Shown: in pieces, positions 1 through 12,578 of the stretch
Numbering within the stretch: the stretch's first letter is position 1
Layout of the letters: every line of letters begins with the position of its first letter
Assembly (NCBI GenBank): GCA_037445185.1
Contig: JBBIKZ010000008.1
Span: 1-38,717 of the forward strand
Length of the DNA stretch: 38,717 nt
Origin: JANWZL01 sp037445185
GTDB taxonomy: Bacteria > Pseudomonadota > Gammaproteobacteria > Burkholderiales > Thiobacillaceae
Reading direction: 5' to 3'
The notes under the pieces: model-generated
The model's database searches: none
What the model was told of the DNA's origin: nothing
Seen by the model: only the letters and a program-made list of their open reading frames with translations
Translations under genes and position numbers: made by a program

Positions 1-29
1 GTAGGTCATCGCCAGACCCCCCTCCACAC

Positions 30-58
30 GCAACGCCCTGCACCACGCAGGGCGTTGC
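30..58 (+). terminator. Hairpin, possible terminator of an upstream gene
   Basis: A perfect 11-bp inverted repeat, GCAACGCCCTG (30-40) and CAGGGCGTTGC (48-58), encloses a 7-nt loop. Only a short T-containing stretch (CATTTCC) follows, so it is a poor match to a Rho-independent terminator on either strand. It may mark the end of a plus-strand transcript entering the window. Confidence 0.4.
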
Positions 59-218
59 CATTTCCATACCCCCACTGACCCTACCCCCCAACACCCCACA
101 CCACCCCTCACCCAGCACGAGGCGACAACACTGACGCACATCAGGGCTGCAGGTCATGGGACAATGCCAGCGATGTCCGCAACCACCCCTGGCAGCCGTC
201 ACGGGGCTGTCCGATGCG

Positions 219-247
219 TTGAGCCTGATGTCCGATGGGGGTATACT
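219..247 (+). promoter_or_regulatory. Sigma-70 promoter of carAB
   Basis: TTGAGC at 219-224 and TATACT at 242-247 are separated by 17 bp, close to the sigma-70 consensus. Transcription would start near 254, giving a leader of about 60 nt before the preferred carA start. The promoter lies inside the long open frame upstream of carA, which argues against any start before it. Confidence 0.7.
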
Positions 248-260
248 TGCAACAACTTGG

Positions 261-288
261 AGCGGGATGGGCGCGAGCCTGTCCCGCT
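261..288 (+). promoter_or_regulatory. carA leader hairpin
   Basis: AGCGGGA (261-267) pairs perfectly with TCCCGCT (282-288) in the predicted 5' leader, just upstream of the carA ribosome-binding site at 304-308. It could influence carAB expression. No U-tract follows, so a simple attenuator is not supported. Confidence 0.3.
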
Positions 289-313
289 TGTCATGTCCAG
301 ACCAGGAGTTGCC

Positions 314-1448
314 TTGTCATCGCTTTCACCTGCCATCCTCGCGCTGGCTGACGGTTCCGTCTTCCGAGGCTACGCGATCGGCGCGTTGGGGTTGGGCGTG
401 GGCGAGGTGGTGTTCAACACTGCCATGACGGGTTATCAGGAGATCCTGACCGATCCGTCCTACTGCAGGCAGATCGTCACCCTGACCTATCCTCATATCG
501 GTAACGTGGGGACCAACCCCGAGGATGAAGAATCCGACCGCGTGCATGTGGCGGGTTTGGTCATACGTGACCTGCCGCTCAGGCCGAGCAATTTCCGCAT
601 GGCCCGCCCCTTGAGCGAATACCTACGAGCCCATGGGGTGACCGCAATCGCGGGTGTGGATACGCGGCGGCTGACGCGGCTGCTGCGCGAGAAGGGGGCG
701 CAAAACGGTTGCATCATGGCAGGGCATATCGACGAGGCCGAGGCGATCGCTCAAGCGCGTGCGTGTCCGGACATGGCGGGCCAGGATCTCGCTCGGGTGG
801 TGACCTGCACGGCGCCTCATGTCTGGCAGGAAGGCGAGTGGGCCTTGGGCAGAGGCTTTCAGGCTGGCCCCGCGCCGCGCTTTCATATCGTGGCCTACGA
901 CTTTGGCATCAAGCGCAACATACTCCGTATGCTGGTCAGCCGCGGCTGCAAGGTGACCGTGGTGCCGGCCCATACGAGCGCCCGCGAGGTCTTCGATCTG
1001 CGGCCGGATGGGGTGTTCCTGTCCAACGGGCCGGGCGACCCTGAGCCATGCGACTATGCCATCCGCGCCATCCGGGAGTTTCTGGCCGCGGGACTGCCGC
1101 TGTATGGCATCTGTTTGGGACATCAGCTCCTGGGACTTGCCTCCGGCGCGAAGACGGTGAAGATGAAATTCGGTCACCACGGCGCCAACCATCCGGTCCT
1201 GGACCTGGATACCAAGCGGGTGATGATTACCAGCCAAAATCACGGCTTTGCCGTGGATACGGCCACGCTGCCCGAGCGCCTCAGGGCCACGCACGTGTCG
1301 TTGTTCGACGGCTCGCTGCAGGGCATCGCCCGCACCGACGTGCCCGCCTTCAGCTTCCAAGGCCACCCCGAGGCGAGCCCCGGTCCACACGACATGAGCT
1401 ATTTGTTCGACCGCTTCGTCCGGCTCATGCAGGCGCACAAGTCAGGAC

Positions 1449-1456
<8 letters not shown>
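314..1456 (+). CDS. carA: Carbamoyl-phosphate synthase small subunit
   Basis: This is the glutamine amidotransferase subunit that releases ammonia from glutamine and channels it to CarB to make carbamoyl phosphate for arginine and pyrimidines. From the chosen start the protein has 380 residues, matching the family (about 375-382). The N-terminal domain contains GEVVFNTAMTGYQEILTDPS. The class I amidotransferase domain shows the triad as Cys267 (GICLGHQ), His351 and Glu353 (GHPEAS). The start is a TTG at 314 preceded by AGGAG at 304-308 with 5-nt spacing. An in-frame ATG at 293 has no visible Shine-Dalgarno and would add seven residues. The 3' end overlaps carB by 8 bp, so the two are expected to be translationally coupled. 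Identity is certain; only the start is open. Confidence 0.95.
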
Positions 1457-4652
<3,196 letters not shown>

Positions 4653-4679
4653 GGCATACCAACCCAAATCTGGAGGATC

Positions 4680-5156
4680 ATGAGCAAGGTTCCCTTGACC
4701 GTCATCGGGGCGCAGAAGCTGCGCGAGGAGCTCCACCGCCTGAAGACCGTGGATCGCCCCCAGGTCATCGCCGCCATCGCCGAGGCGCGCTCCCACGGCG
4801 ACTTGTCCGAGAATGCCGAATACGATGCCGCCAAGGAGAGGCAAGGCTTCATCGAAGGGCGGATCAAGGACTTGGAGAGCAAGCTCGCCAACGCCCAGAT
4901 CATCGACCCGAGGCATCTGGATGCCGACGGTCGGGTGGTGTTCGGGGCCACGGTGGTGCTGGTGGACGCCGAGTCCGGCGACGAGGTGCGTTATCAGATC
5001 GTCGGCGACGACGAGGCGGACATCAAGGAGGGCAAGATCTCGGTGAGTTCCCCCATCGCCCGGGCGCTCATCGGCAAGTATGCCGGCGACGTCGCCGACG
5101 TGCATGCGCCGGGTGGACTGCGCCATTTCGAGATCCTCGATGTGCAATACATCTGA
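4680..5156 (+). CDS. greA: Transcription elongation factor GreA
   Basis: GreA enters the secondary channel of RNA polymerase and stimulates cleavage of backtracked RNA so that stalled complexes can resume. The 158-residue length is typical. An N-terminal coiled coil (about residues 1-75) carries the tip motif SHGDLSENAEYDAA with the acidic residues Asp41 and Glu44 that coordinate the catalytic metal. A C-terminal FKBP-like globular domain follows, ending GGLRHFEILDVQYI. The ATG is preceded by GGAGG at 4672-4676. It lies 27 bp after carB, as in many Beta- and Gammaproteobacteria. Confidence 0.97.
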   Translation: MSKVPLTVIGAQKLREELHRLKTVDRPQVIAAIAEARSHGDLSENAEYDAAKERQGFIEGRIKDLESKLANAQIIDPRHLDADGRVVFGATVVLVDAESGDEVRYQIVGDDEADIKEGKISVSSPIARALIGKYAGDVADVHAPGGLRHFEILDVQYI

Positions 5157-5198
5157 GCGGAAATGGGCGGCCGCGGCGCGTATGACGCCGACAGTAAC

Positions 5199-5219
5199 GC
5201 CGTGGTGCCCCGCCACGGC
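5199..5219 (+). other. Intergenic hairpin between greA and the DUF4149 gene
   Basis: GCCGTGG (5199-5205) and CCACGGC (5213-5219) can pair around a 7-nt loop. No T-tract follows, so it is not called a terminator. It could stabilise the 3' end of a processed greA transcript. Confidence 0.3.
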
Positions 5220-5239
5220 TCGGCCCGCATGAGCGGCGC

Positions 5240-5707
5240 ATGAAACGGCTGCCCGACCTGCTCGCCGCCTGGGCGGTCGCGCTCTGGGTGGGGGGGCTCT
5301 TCGCCATCGGCTACCTGGCCGCACCGGTGTTGTTCTATCAGCTGGAGGACCGCGCCTTGGCCGGTATGCTGGCGGGCCGGATGTTCACGCTGATCGCTTA
5401 CGTGGGCATGGCCTGCGGGGTCTACCTGCTGCTCCACCGTCTGTTCCGTCACGGCGGCGGCAGCCTGAAACAGGCCTTTTTCTGGATCGTTCTGGTCATG
5501 CTGCTGCTGACCCTGGGCCAGCGCTTCGGCATCCAGCCCGTCATGGAGGGGCTCAAGGCGCAGGCCCTGCCCCAGGACGTCATGCACAGCCTGTTTCGCG
5601 ATCGCTTCCAGAGCTGGCATGGCCTATCCAGCGCGGTCTATCTCGTGCAGTCCTTGCTCGGCCTGGTCCTGATCGCCAAGGCCGGTTCAACCCAGATTCG
5701 TCGTTAG
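5240..5707 (+). CDS. DUF4149 / TMEM205-like inner-membrane protein
   Basis: The 155-residue protein has four predicted transmembrane helices (about residues 7-29, 45-67, 75-97 and 125-147), small loops and no catalytic motif. The N-terminal pattern ALWVGGLFAIGYLAAPVLF and the position between greA and yhbY fit the DUF4149 family found at this locus in Betaproteobacteria. The function of the family is not known to me. An earlier ATG at 5229 runs into a stop after four codons, so 5240 is the start. The last seven codons and the stop lie within one arm of an inverted repeat shared with yhbY, so the C-terminal GSTQIRR may come from an inserted element. Confidence 0.8.
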   Translation: MKRLPDLLAAWAVALWVGGLFAIGYLAAPVLFYQLEDRALAGMLAGRMFTLIAYVGMACGVYLLLHRLFRHGGGSLKQAFFWIVLVMLLLTLGQRFGIQPVMEGLKAQALPQDVMHSLFRDRFQSWHGLSSAVYLVQSLLGLVLIAKAGSTQIRR

Positions 5708-5790
5708 GGTACGCGATGATGGCGAGGCCTTTATGCCTGCCCGAGTGACCAGCGTAGGCACCGACCGGCCTAATGACGAATCTGGGTTCA
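5687..5790. repeat. Inverted repeat spanning two convergent gene ends
   Basis: A 22-bp arm at 5687-5708 matches the reverse complement of 5769-5790 at 20 of 22 positions (core ACCCAGATTCGTC). The 60 bp between the arms contains a smaller AGGC/GCCT hairpin. The left arm supplies the TAG stop of the DUF4149 gene and the right arm supplies the TGA stop of yhbY. The layout fits a miniature palindromic element that settled between convergent genes, or a folded two-way transcription barrier. No T-tract supports a classical terminator. Confidence 0.65.
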
Positions 5791-6081
5791 GGGCAGTTGG
5801 ATGACTGGCGGCTCGGCAGGCCGGTAGATCAGCAGCAGCTTGCCGATGTGCTGCACGCGGGCGGCCCCCAAGGCCTCACAGATCGCCAGCATGTACGACT
5901 CCCGCGCCGCACGGTCGTCATTGAGTACGCGGATCTTGATGAGCTCGTGGGCATCGAGACTGCGGGCGGCCTCCCGCAAGACCGCCTCGGTCAGCCCGTT
6001 TGCACCGATCATGACGACGGGTTTCAGATCATGCGCCAGCGCCTTCAGATACTTGCGCTGGGCGGGTGAGAGCTCAAGCAT
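5788..6081 (-). CDS. yhbY: YhbY-type CRM-domain RNA-binding protein
   Basis: The 97-residue protein starts MLELSPAQRKYLKALAHDLK and contains the family motif IGANGLTEAVLREA followed by ELIKIRV. This is the single CRM (KH-like) domain that binds pre-50S ribosomal particles during assembly. The ATG at 6081 is preceded on its strand by AGGGA. The open frame extends further upstream on this strand, but that part is antisense to rlmE and has no YhbY similarity. It is divergent from rlmE (30-bp gap) and convergent with the DUF4149 gene, sharing the inverted repeat at its 3' end. Confidence 0.93.
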   Translation of the reverse strand: MLELSPAQRKYLKALAHDLKPVVMIGANGLTEAVLREAARSLDAHELIKIRVLNDDRAARESYMLAICEALGAARVQHIGKLLLIYRPAEPPVIQLP

Positions 6082-6111
6082 GGGGCGTCCCTGCAAAGTT
6101 TGGAATGATAT

Positions 6112-6756
6112 ATGAATCGCCAGGCCAAGACCCGCGCGTGGCACCACAGACACGTACACGATCCCTACGTGCGTCAGGCCAGGGAGCAGGGTTATCGCTC
6201 CAGGGCCGCCTTCAAGCTGATGGAGATCGACGACCGCGACCGCCTGCTCAGGCCGGGCATGACCGTGGTGGACTTGGGCTGCGCGCCCGGTGGCTGGTGC
6301 CAGGTGGTCGCACAGCGCCTCAAGGGCACAGGGCGCATCGTCGGGGTCGATCTGCTGCCCATGACCGGTCTGCCCGGGGTGGAATACATACAGGGTGACT
6401 TTTCCGAAGCGGCGACGCTCGATCGCATCCGAGACGCCCTGGGCGGCAGACCGGTCGACCTTGTCATCTGCGACATGGCCCCCAACATCAGTGGCGTCGA
6501 CGTGGCGGATCAGGCCAAGGCCTACGCCCTGGCGGAGCTGGCCCTGGCGTTTGCCGCGCGCTGTTTGCAACCCAAGGGCGCCTTCCTGGTCAAAGTTTTC
6601 CAGGGCAGCGGGTTCGAGGCGTACGTGCGTGCCATGCGCAGCCTGTTCAAGTCCGTTCAGGCGCGCAAGCCGGGGGCGTCGCGAGACCGCAGCCGTGAGG
6701 TGTATCTGCTGGCGCGTGAACGACGCGAGGTTGATCCTGCGGTCGCTTTGCAATAA
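6112..6756 (+). CDS. rlmE: 23S rRNA (uridine-2'-O)-methyltransferase RlmE (FtsJ/RrmJ)
   Basis: RlmE methylates the 2'-OH of U2552 in the A-loop of 23S rRNA in the assembled 50S subunit, using S-adenosylmethionine. The 214-residue protein has the SAM-binding motif VVDLGCAPGGW at about residues 52-62. The catalytic K-D-K-E tetrad is visible as Lys35, Asp121 (CDMAPN), Lys161 (LVKVFQG) and Glu196 (SREVYLL). ftsH follows after about 40 bp, the widespread rlmE-ftsH pair. Confidence 0.96.
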   Translation: MNRQAKTRAWHHRHVHDPYVRQAREQGYRSRAAFKLMEIDDRDRLLRPGMTVVDLGCAPGGWCQVVAQRLKGTGRIVGVDLLPMTGLPGVEYIQGDFSEAATLDRIRDALGGRPVDLVICDMAPNISGVDVADQAKAYALAELALAFAARCLQPKGAFLVKVFQGSGFEAYVRAMRSLFKSVQARKPGASRDRSREVYLLARERREVDPAVALQ

Positions 6757-6797
6757 GTTAGGCCAAATCACCGGCGCGGGTCGGTAAAGGAGTGAAA

Positions 6798-8684
<1,887 letters not shown>

Positions 8685-8723
8685 GGCGCAGCGTTCGGGT
8701 TGAGGTGTTAGGTTGCAGCCGGG

Positions 8724-8751
8724 GCGCGGCCGCTTGCCGCGCTCTTGGTTT
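8724..8751 (+). terminator. Weak terminator-like hairpin between ftsH and folP
   Basis: GCGCGGC (8724-8730) and GCCGCGC (8736-8742) pair around CGCTT and are followed by TCTTGGTTT. The U-rich part is interrupted, so at most partial termination is expected. It could lower folP-glmM expression relative to ftsH. Confidence 0.35.
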
Positions 8752-8763
8752 ATGAGGGGGCGC

Positions 8764-9585
8764 ATGTTTCGTTGCGGTCGTTACCGCTTTGCCCTGGACC
8801 GACCCCTGGTCATGGGTATCGTCAACGTCACGCCGGACTCCTTCTCCGACGGTGGCCGCTATCTCAGCACGCAGGCCGCCATCGAGCACGGCTTGGCGCT
8901 CAAGGCGGCGGGCGCCGACATCCTCGATATCGGCGGTGAGTCGACCCGCCCAGGCGCCGAGCCGGTCAGCGTGGATGAAGAGCTCGCGCGCGTGATCCCG
9001 GTGATCGAGGGTCTGCGCGATGCGGGCGTCGCCCTGTCCGTGGACACCATGAAGCCGGCGGTCATGCAGGCGGCGCTGGCGGCCGGGGCGGACATGATCA
9101 ACGACGTCCAGGCCCTGCGCGCCCCGCAGGCGCTCGAGATCGTCGCGGCCAGCGGCGCGGGGGTATGCCTCATGCACATGCAGGGCGAGCCACGCACCAT
9201 GCAGCGCGCGCCGCATTACCAGGACGTCGTCGCGGAGGTGACCGCCTTCCTCAAGATGCGGGTCGAGGCGGCCCTGGCGGCGGGCATCGCCCGCGAGCGC
9301 ATCCTGATCGATCCCGGCTTTGGCTTTGGCAAGGACCTCGGGCACAATCTCGCCCTGTTCAAGCGATTGTCGCACTTGGCCGATATCGCCCCCGTGCTGG
9401 TCGGTGTGTCGCGCAAGTCCATGCTGGGGGCGCTCACCGACCGGCCGACGGACGAGCGCCTGATCCCCAGCGTGCTTGCCGCCATCCTGGCGGTCCGCAA
9501 CGGCGCTGCGGTGGTCAGGGTGCACGATGTGCGGGAGACGGTCGACGCCTTGAAGATCTGGCGGATTCTGGGAGAGGGCAATTGA
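8764..9585 (+). CDS. folP: Dihydropteroate synthase
   Basis: FolP condenses p-aminobenzoate with 6-hydroxymethyl-dihydropterin pyrophosphate in folate synthesis and is the sulfonamide target. The 273-residue TIM-barrel protein shows the first signature VNVTPDSFSDGG (from residue 20), the second signature DILDIGGESTRPGAEP, then SVDT, a GFGFGK motif, GVSRKSMLG and the C-terminal RVHDV. The ATG at 8764 has a G-rich GAGGGGG just upstream. An ATG at 8752 would add only four residues. Its stop overlaps the TTG start of glmM (TTGA), so glmM translation is probably coupled. Confidence 0.96.
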   Translation: MFRCGRYRFALDRPLVMGIVNVTPDSFSDGGRYLSTQAAIEHGLALKAAGADILDIGGESTRPGAEPVSVDEELARVIPVIEGLRDAGVALSVDTMKPAVMQAALAAGADMINDVQALRAPQALEIVAASGAGVCLMHMQGEPRTMQRAPHYQDVVAEVTAFLKMRVEAALAAGIARERILIDPGFGFGKDLGHNLALFKRLSHLADIAPVLVGVSRKSMLGALTDRPTDERLIPSVLAAILAVRNGAAVVRVHDVRETVDALKIWRILGEGN

Positions 9586-10943
9586 GCAGAAGGTTTTTCG
9601 GTACCGACGGTGTGCGCGGCCGGGTGGGTGAGGACCCCATCACGCCCGGCATGGTCATGCGCCTGGGTTATGCCGCCGGCCGGGTCCTGGCGGCGCAGGG
9701 GCACGATGCCCTGCATGGTGAGCGGCCGGCGGTGCTCATCGGCAAGGACACGCGGGTGTCCGGCTACATGCTGGAGGCGGCCCTGCAGGCGGGGTTCACC
9801 GCCGCCGGCGTCGACGTGCGCCTGACCGGACCCATGCCCACGCCCGGCGTGGCCTACCTGACGCGCGCCTTGCGCCTACAGGCCGGCGTGGTCATCTCCG
9901 CCTCGCACAACCCCTATGAGGACAACGGTATCAAGTTCTTCTCCGCCGCCGGCACCAAGCTGGCGGACGATATCGAGCTGGCGATCGAAGAGGCCATGGA
10001 AAGCCCGATCAAGACCGTCGGCCCAAAACATATTGGACGCTCCAAGCGGGTCGACGATGCGGCCGGCCGCTACATCGAGTTCTGCAAAAGCACCTTTCCC
10101 AACGACCTAGATCTGCGGGGGGTGCGCATCGTCGTGGATTGCGCCCACGGTGCGGCCTATCACATCGCCCCCCATGTCTTCCACGAACTGGGGGCAGACG
10201 TCATTACCATCGGCGCCGAACCCGACGGACTCAACATCAACAAGGAGTGTGGCGCCATCCACACCGTGGCCTTGGCCCGCGCGGTACGCAAGCATCGGGC
10301 AGACATGGGCGTGGCCTTGGATGGCGATGGCGATCGGCTGATGATGGCCGATGACACCGGCCAGATTGCCGATGGTGATCGTCTTCTCTACGCCATTGCC
10401 CGTCATCGCAAAGACAGTGGTGAACTCAAAGGCGGTGTGGTCGGCACCCTGATGACCAACTTGGGCACCGAGCTGGCGTTGCGCGAATTGGGGTGTGACT
10501 TCGTGCGTGCCAAGGTGGGCGACCGCTACGTCCTCGAGCAGCTGATCGAACGTGGCTGGACGCTAGGGGGAGAGACCTCCGGCCACATCCTGTGTCTGGA
10601 CAAGCACACAACGGGCGACGGCATCATTTCGGCGCTGCAGGTCTTGGCGGCATTGCGCCGTTCGGGCAACACCCTGGCGCACTACGTGCGCGCCTGTCCG
10701 ACCTATCCTCAGGTCTTGATCAATGTGCGGGTCGACAAGGGGTTCAAACTCGATGGCCAGGCGCCCATACGCGAGGCTGTCACCGAGGTGGAACATGCCC
10801 TGGGCACCGCAGGCCGGGTCGTGTTGCGTGCTTCGGGCACCGAGCCGCTCATCCGGGTGATGGTCGAAGGGCGCGATGAAGCGCAGGTGTGTCAGTATGC
10901 TGAGCGCATTGCCAAGGCCGTCGAATTGGCCGCACGGGGCTGA
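9582..10943 (+). CDS. glmM: Phosphoglucosamine mutase
   Basis: GlmM converts glucosamine-6-phosphate to glucosamine-1-phosphate on the way to UDP-GlcNAc for peptidoglycan and LPS. The 453-residue protein begins (L/M)SRRFFGTDGVRGRVG. It carries the catalytic phosphoserine loop VISASHNP with Ser108 (equivalent to Ser102 in E. coli), the metal loop DGDGDR, the sugar-binding GGETSGH and the C-terminal phosphate loop RASGTEPLIRVM. The start is a TTG at 9582 overlapping the folP stop by 4 bp, with GGAGAGGG just upstream. The open frame continues upstream inside folP, but only as an out-of-frame shadow. Confidence 0.96.
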   Translation: MSRRFFGTDGVRGRVGEDPITPGMVMRLGYAAGRVLAAQGHDALHGERPAVLIGKDTRVSGYMLEAALQAGFTAAGVDVRLTGPMPTPGVAYLTRALRLQAGVVISASHNPYEDNGIKFFSAAGTKLADDIELAIEEAMESPIKTVGPKHIGRSKRVDDAAGRYIEFCKSTFPNDLDLRGVRIVVDCAHGAAYHIAPHVFHELGADVITIGAEPDGLNINKECGAIHTVALARAVRKHRADMGVALDGDGDRLMMADDTGQIADGDRLLYAIARHRKDSGELKGGVVGTLMTNLGTELALRELGCDFVRAKVGDRYVLEQLIERGWTLGGETSGHILCLDKHTTGDGIISALQVLAALRRSGNTLAHYVRACPTYPQVLINVRVDKGFKLDGQAPIREAVTEVEHALGTAGRVVLRASGTEPLIRVMVEGRDEAQVCQYAERIAKAVELAARG

Positions 10944-10965
10944 TCGCTCGCGCCGCGCAAGACGA

Positions 10966-10989
10966 GAAAAAGGCCGCCTGTGGCGGCCC
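10966..10989 (-). terminator. Rho-independent terminator of the MliC-like gene
   Basis: Read on the minus strand, GGCCGCC, a 3-nt loop and GGCGGCC (10972-10988) are followed by TTTTT (complement of 10967-10971). This is a classical intrinsic terminator placed just after the stop of the minus-strand lipoprotein gene. On the plus strand no T-run follows, so glmM is not clearly terminated here. Confidence 0.85.
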
Positions 10990-11009
10990 TGAGGCGGGTA
11001 GAGCCGGGG

Positions 11010-11336
11010 TTATTGCGCCGCGCAGTTTTTGTAAGCGGCCTTACCCTTGTGCACCAACTCCGTGCCCTTGCCGTCGACCAGGCTCAGTACCCACATGCCA
11101 TCGTCATCGCGGTATAGGCCGCGTGCGCCTTTGCTCAGCTCGGCGGAGCCTTGGTGGGTGCGGATGCGGGCGGTGCCGACCTCAGCGTCAAAACGCACCT
11201 GGAAGGTCTTGTTTCCCTCGCAGGTATAGGTGACGAACTTGCCTGGCCTGAGTTCGGCAGCGGATTTGCCACCCGTGGCACAGCCGGCCAGGGTGACGAG
11301 GGCGGTGGCAGCGATGAGGCGGGATAGGGATTTCAT
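11010..11336 (-). CDS. MliC/PliC-like lipoprotein (possible lysozyme inhibitor)
   Basis: The 108-residue protein has a lipoprotein signal peptide ending in a lipobox (VTLAGC, lipidated Cys19), so it should be anchored to a membrane facing the periplasm. The mature part has YTCEGNKTFQVRFD near the start and ELVHKGKAAYKNC at the end. This is the layout of the MliC family (membrane-bound inhibitors of c-type lysozyme), with two cysteines that could form the family disulfide. Inhibitor activity is inferred. AGGAG lies 9 nt before the ATG. The gene is divergent from pstS, and a candidate Pho box on its strand (11392-11409) suggests phosphate control. A good terminator follows. Confidence 0.7.
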   Translation of the reverse strand: MKSLSRLIAATALVTLAGCATGGKSAAELRPGKFVTYTCEGNKTFQVRFDAEVGTARIRTHQGSAELSKGARGLYRDDDGMWVLSLVDGKGTELVHKGKAAYKNCAAQ

Positions 11337-11375
11337 GCTCGATGGCTCCTGTGGGTTAGGGTTAACAACGCGGCC

Positions 11376-11409
11376 ATCTTAGGGATGAAATATGACACTC
11401 CTGTTAAAG
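11376..11409 (-). promoter_or_regulatory. Candidate Pho-box promoter of the MliC-like gene
   Basis: On the minus strand CTTTAAC, a 4-nt spacer and GTGTCAT (11409-11392) form an 18-bp PhoB-type direct repeat (4 of 7 and 6 of 7 matches to CTGTCAT). After exactly 10 nt comes TAAGAT as a -10 element (11381-11376). The left half-site is weak, so this is a candidate only. Confidence 0.4.
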
Positions 11410-11433
11410 CGGCACCGCACCGGCGAAGGGTGG

Positions 11434-11467
11434 CAGTCATTTTCATGTAATACTCGCGCACTAACAT
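11434..11467 (+). promoter_or_regulatory. Candidate Pho-box promoter of pstSCAB
   Basis: CAGTCAT (11434-11440), TTTC and ATGTAAT (11445-11451) match the PhoB box CTGTCAT-N4-CTGTCAT at 6 of 7 and 5 of 7 positions. TAACAT (11462-11467) follows after 10 nt as the -10 element. This is the architecture expected at PhoB-activated promoters, and pstS is the textbook PhoB target. Confidence 0.6.
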
Positions 11468-11502
11468 GGCCATGTCTTCAACCCAACCCAAAGAGGCCAA
11501 CC

Positions 11503-12513
11503 ATGCGTAGAAACGCTAACTTTTTGTTCAAGCTGACCGCTGTCGCCGGCTTGCTGGCCGGTGCCGCCCTCGCCCCTACCGCCCAGGCCGGTCTGGTCAA
11601 GGTGGATGGTTCCTCGACCGTCTATCCCATCACCGAGGCCGTGGCCGAGGAATTCCAGAAGTCGGTCAAGGGCAAGACCAAGGTCACCGTCGGCATCTCC
11701 GGTACCGGTGGCGGCTTCAAGAAGTTCTGCCGCGGTGAGATCGACATCTCCAATGCGTCACGCCCCATCCTGAAAAAAGAGATGGAAGGCTGCAAGAAGA
11801 ACGGCATCTCCTACATCGAGCTGCCGGTCGCCTTCGACGCCCTGACCGTGATCGTCAACCCCAAAAACACTTGGGCCACTGAGTTGACCGTGGCGGAGCT
11901 CAAGAAGATGTACGAGCCGGCCGCCCAAGGTAAAGTCAACAACTGGAACCAGATTCGCGCGGGCTTCCCCAATGCCTCCCTGAAACTCGCCGGCGCTGGT
12001 GCCGACTCTGGGACCTTCGACTACTTTACCGAAGCCATCGTCGGTAAGGCCAAGTCCAGCCGGGGTGACTACATGGCCACCGAGGACGACAACGTCACCA
12101 TCCAATTCGTCTCCCGTGACCCCAACGCCATTGGCTACCTCGGTCTGGCCTACTATGTCGAGAACGCCGACAAGGTCAAGGCCGTGGCCATCAAGGTGGA
12201 CGCCGACTCGCCCGCCGTGCTGCCCTCCATCGAGACGGTGAACAAGGGTACCTACCAGCCCCTGTCCCGTCCCATCTTCATCTACGTCAACGCCAAATCC
12301 GCCGACAACCCCGAGGTGGCGGCCTTCATCGAGTATTACCTGAAGCATGGCGCCAAGCTGTCCAAAGAGGTGGGCTATGTGGACCTGCCCGCCAAGGCCT
12401 ACACCATGGCTTTGGACAACTTCAAAAAACGCAAGCTCGGCACGGCCTTCGGCGGTGAGGCCGAGGTGGGGGTGAGCGTGGAAGAACTGCTCGCGCGCGA
12501 GGGCAAACACTGA
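11503..12513 (+). CDS. pstS: Phosphate ABC transporter, substrate-binding protein
   Basis: PstS captures phosphate in the periplasm and delivers it to PstCAB. The 336-residue precursor begins with a signal peptide (MRRNANFLFKLTAVAGLLAG) with a likely cleavage site after AQA at residue 29. Phosphate-binding segments are visible: VDGSSTVYPI (34-43), GISGTGGGFKKFCRG and GADSGTFDYF. The ATG at 11503 has GAGG seven bases upstream. An upstream extension in frame crosses the promoter and is rejected. A strong terminator separates it from pstC, which would make PstS more abundant than the permease. Confidence 0.96.
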   Translation: MRRNANFLFKLTAVAGLLAGAALAPTAQAGLVKVDGSSTVYPITEAVAEEFQKSVKGKTKVTVGISGTGGGFKKFCRGEIDISNASRPILKKEMEGCKKNGISYIELPVAFDALTVIVNPKNTWATELTVAELKKMYEPAAQGKVNNWNQIRAGFPNASLKLAGAGADSGTFDYFTEAIVGKAKSSRGDYMATEDDNVTIQFVSRDPNAIGYLGLAYYVENADKVKAVAIKVDADSPAVLPSIETVNKGTYQPLSRPIFIYVNAKSADNPEVAAFIEYYLKHGAKLSKEVGYVDLPAKAYTMALDNFKKRKLGTAFGGEAEVGVSVEELLAREGKH

Positions 12514-12530
12514 CCCACAGGGCAGTCAGG

Positions 12531-12560
12531 AGGGAGGGCCCGGCCCTCTCTCTTTTTTTT
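12531..12560 (+). terminator. Internal terminator between pstS and pstC
   Basis: AGGGAGGG (12531-12538) pairs with CCCTCTCT (12544-12551, one G-U pair) around CCCGG and is followed by eight T residues (12553-12560). This is a strong intrinsic terminator inside the pst operon, so pstCAB would be expressed by partial read-through. Confidence 0.85.
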
Positions 12561-12578
12561 GTCTCGAGCGAGGCAGAT

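Larger units (their letters stand above)
1..313. other. Non-coding region upstream of carA
   Basis: No convincing gene is seen here. An open frame in the carA frame reaches back to position 164, but it crosses the promoter at 219-247 and has no family similarity, so it is treated as leader. A TAG at 2-4 could be the stop of a gene lying outside the window, but this cannot be judged. The region holds a strong hairpin (30-58), a sigma-70 promoter and a short leader hairpin, each listed separately. Confidence 0.6.

Noticed and set aside
30..58. CRISPR or attachment site at the left edge
   Set aside because: There is only one inverted repeat with no repeat-spacer pattern. No CRISPR array or phage gene was seen anywhere in the window.
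164..313. Longer carA starting at 164
   Set aside because: The extension crosses a good promoter at 219-247, has no family similarity and lacks a ribosome-binding site.
9165..9581. Upstream extension of glmM inside folP
   Set aside because: The extension is an out-of-frame reading of folP; GlmM similarity starts at the TTG at 9582.
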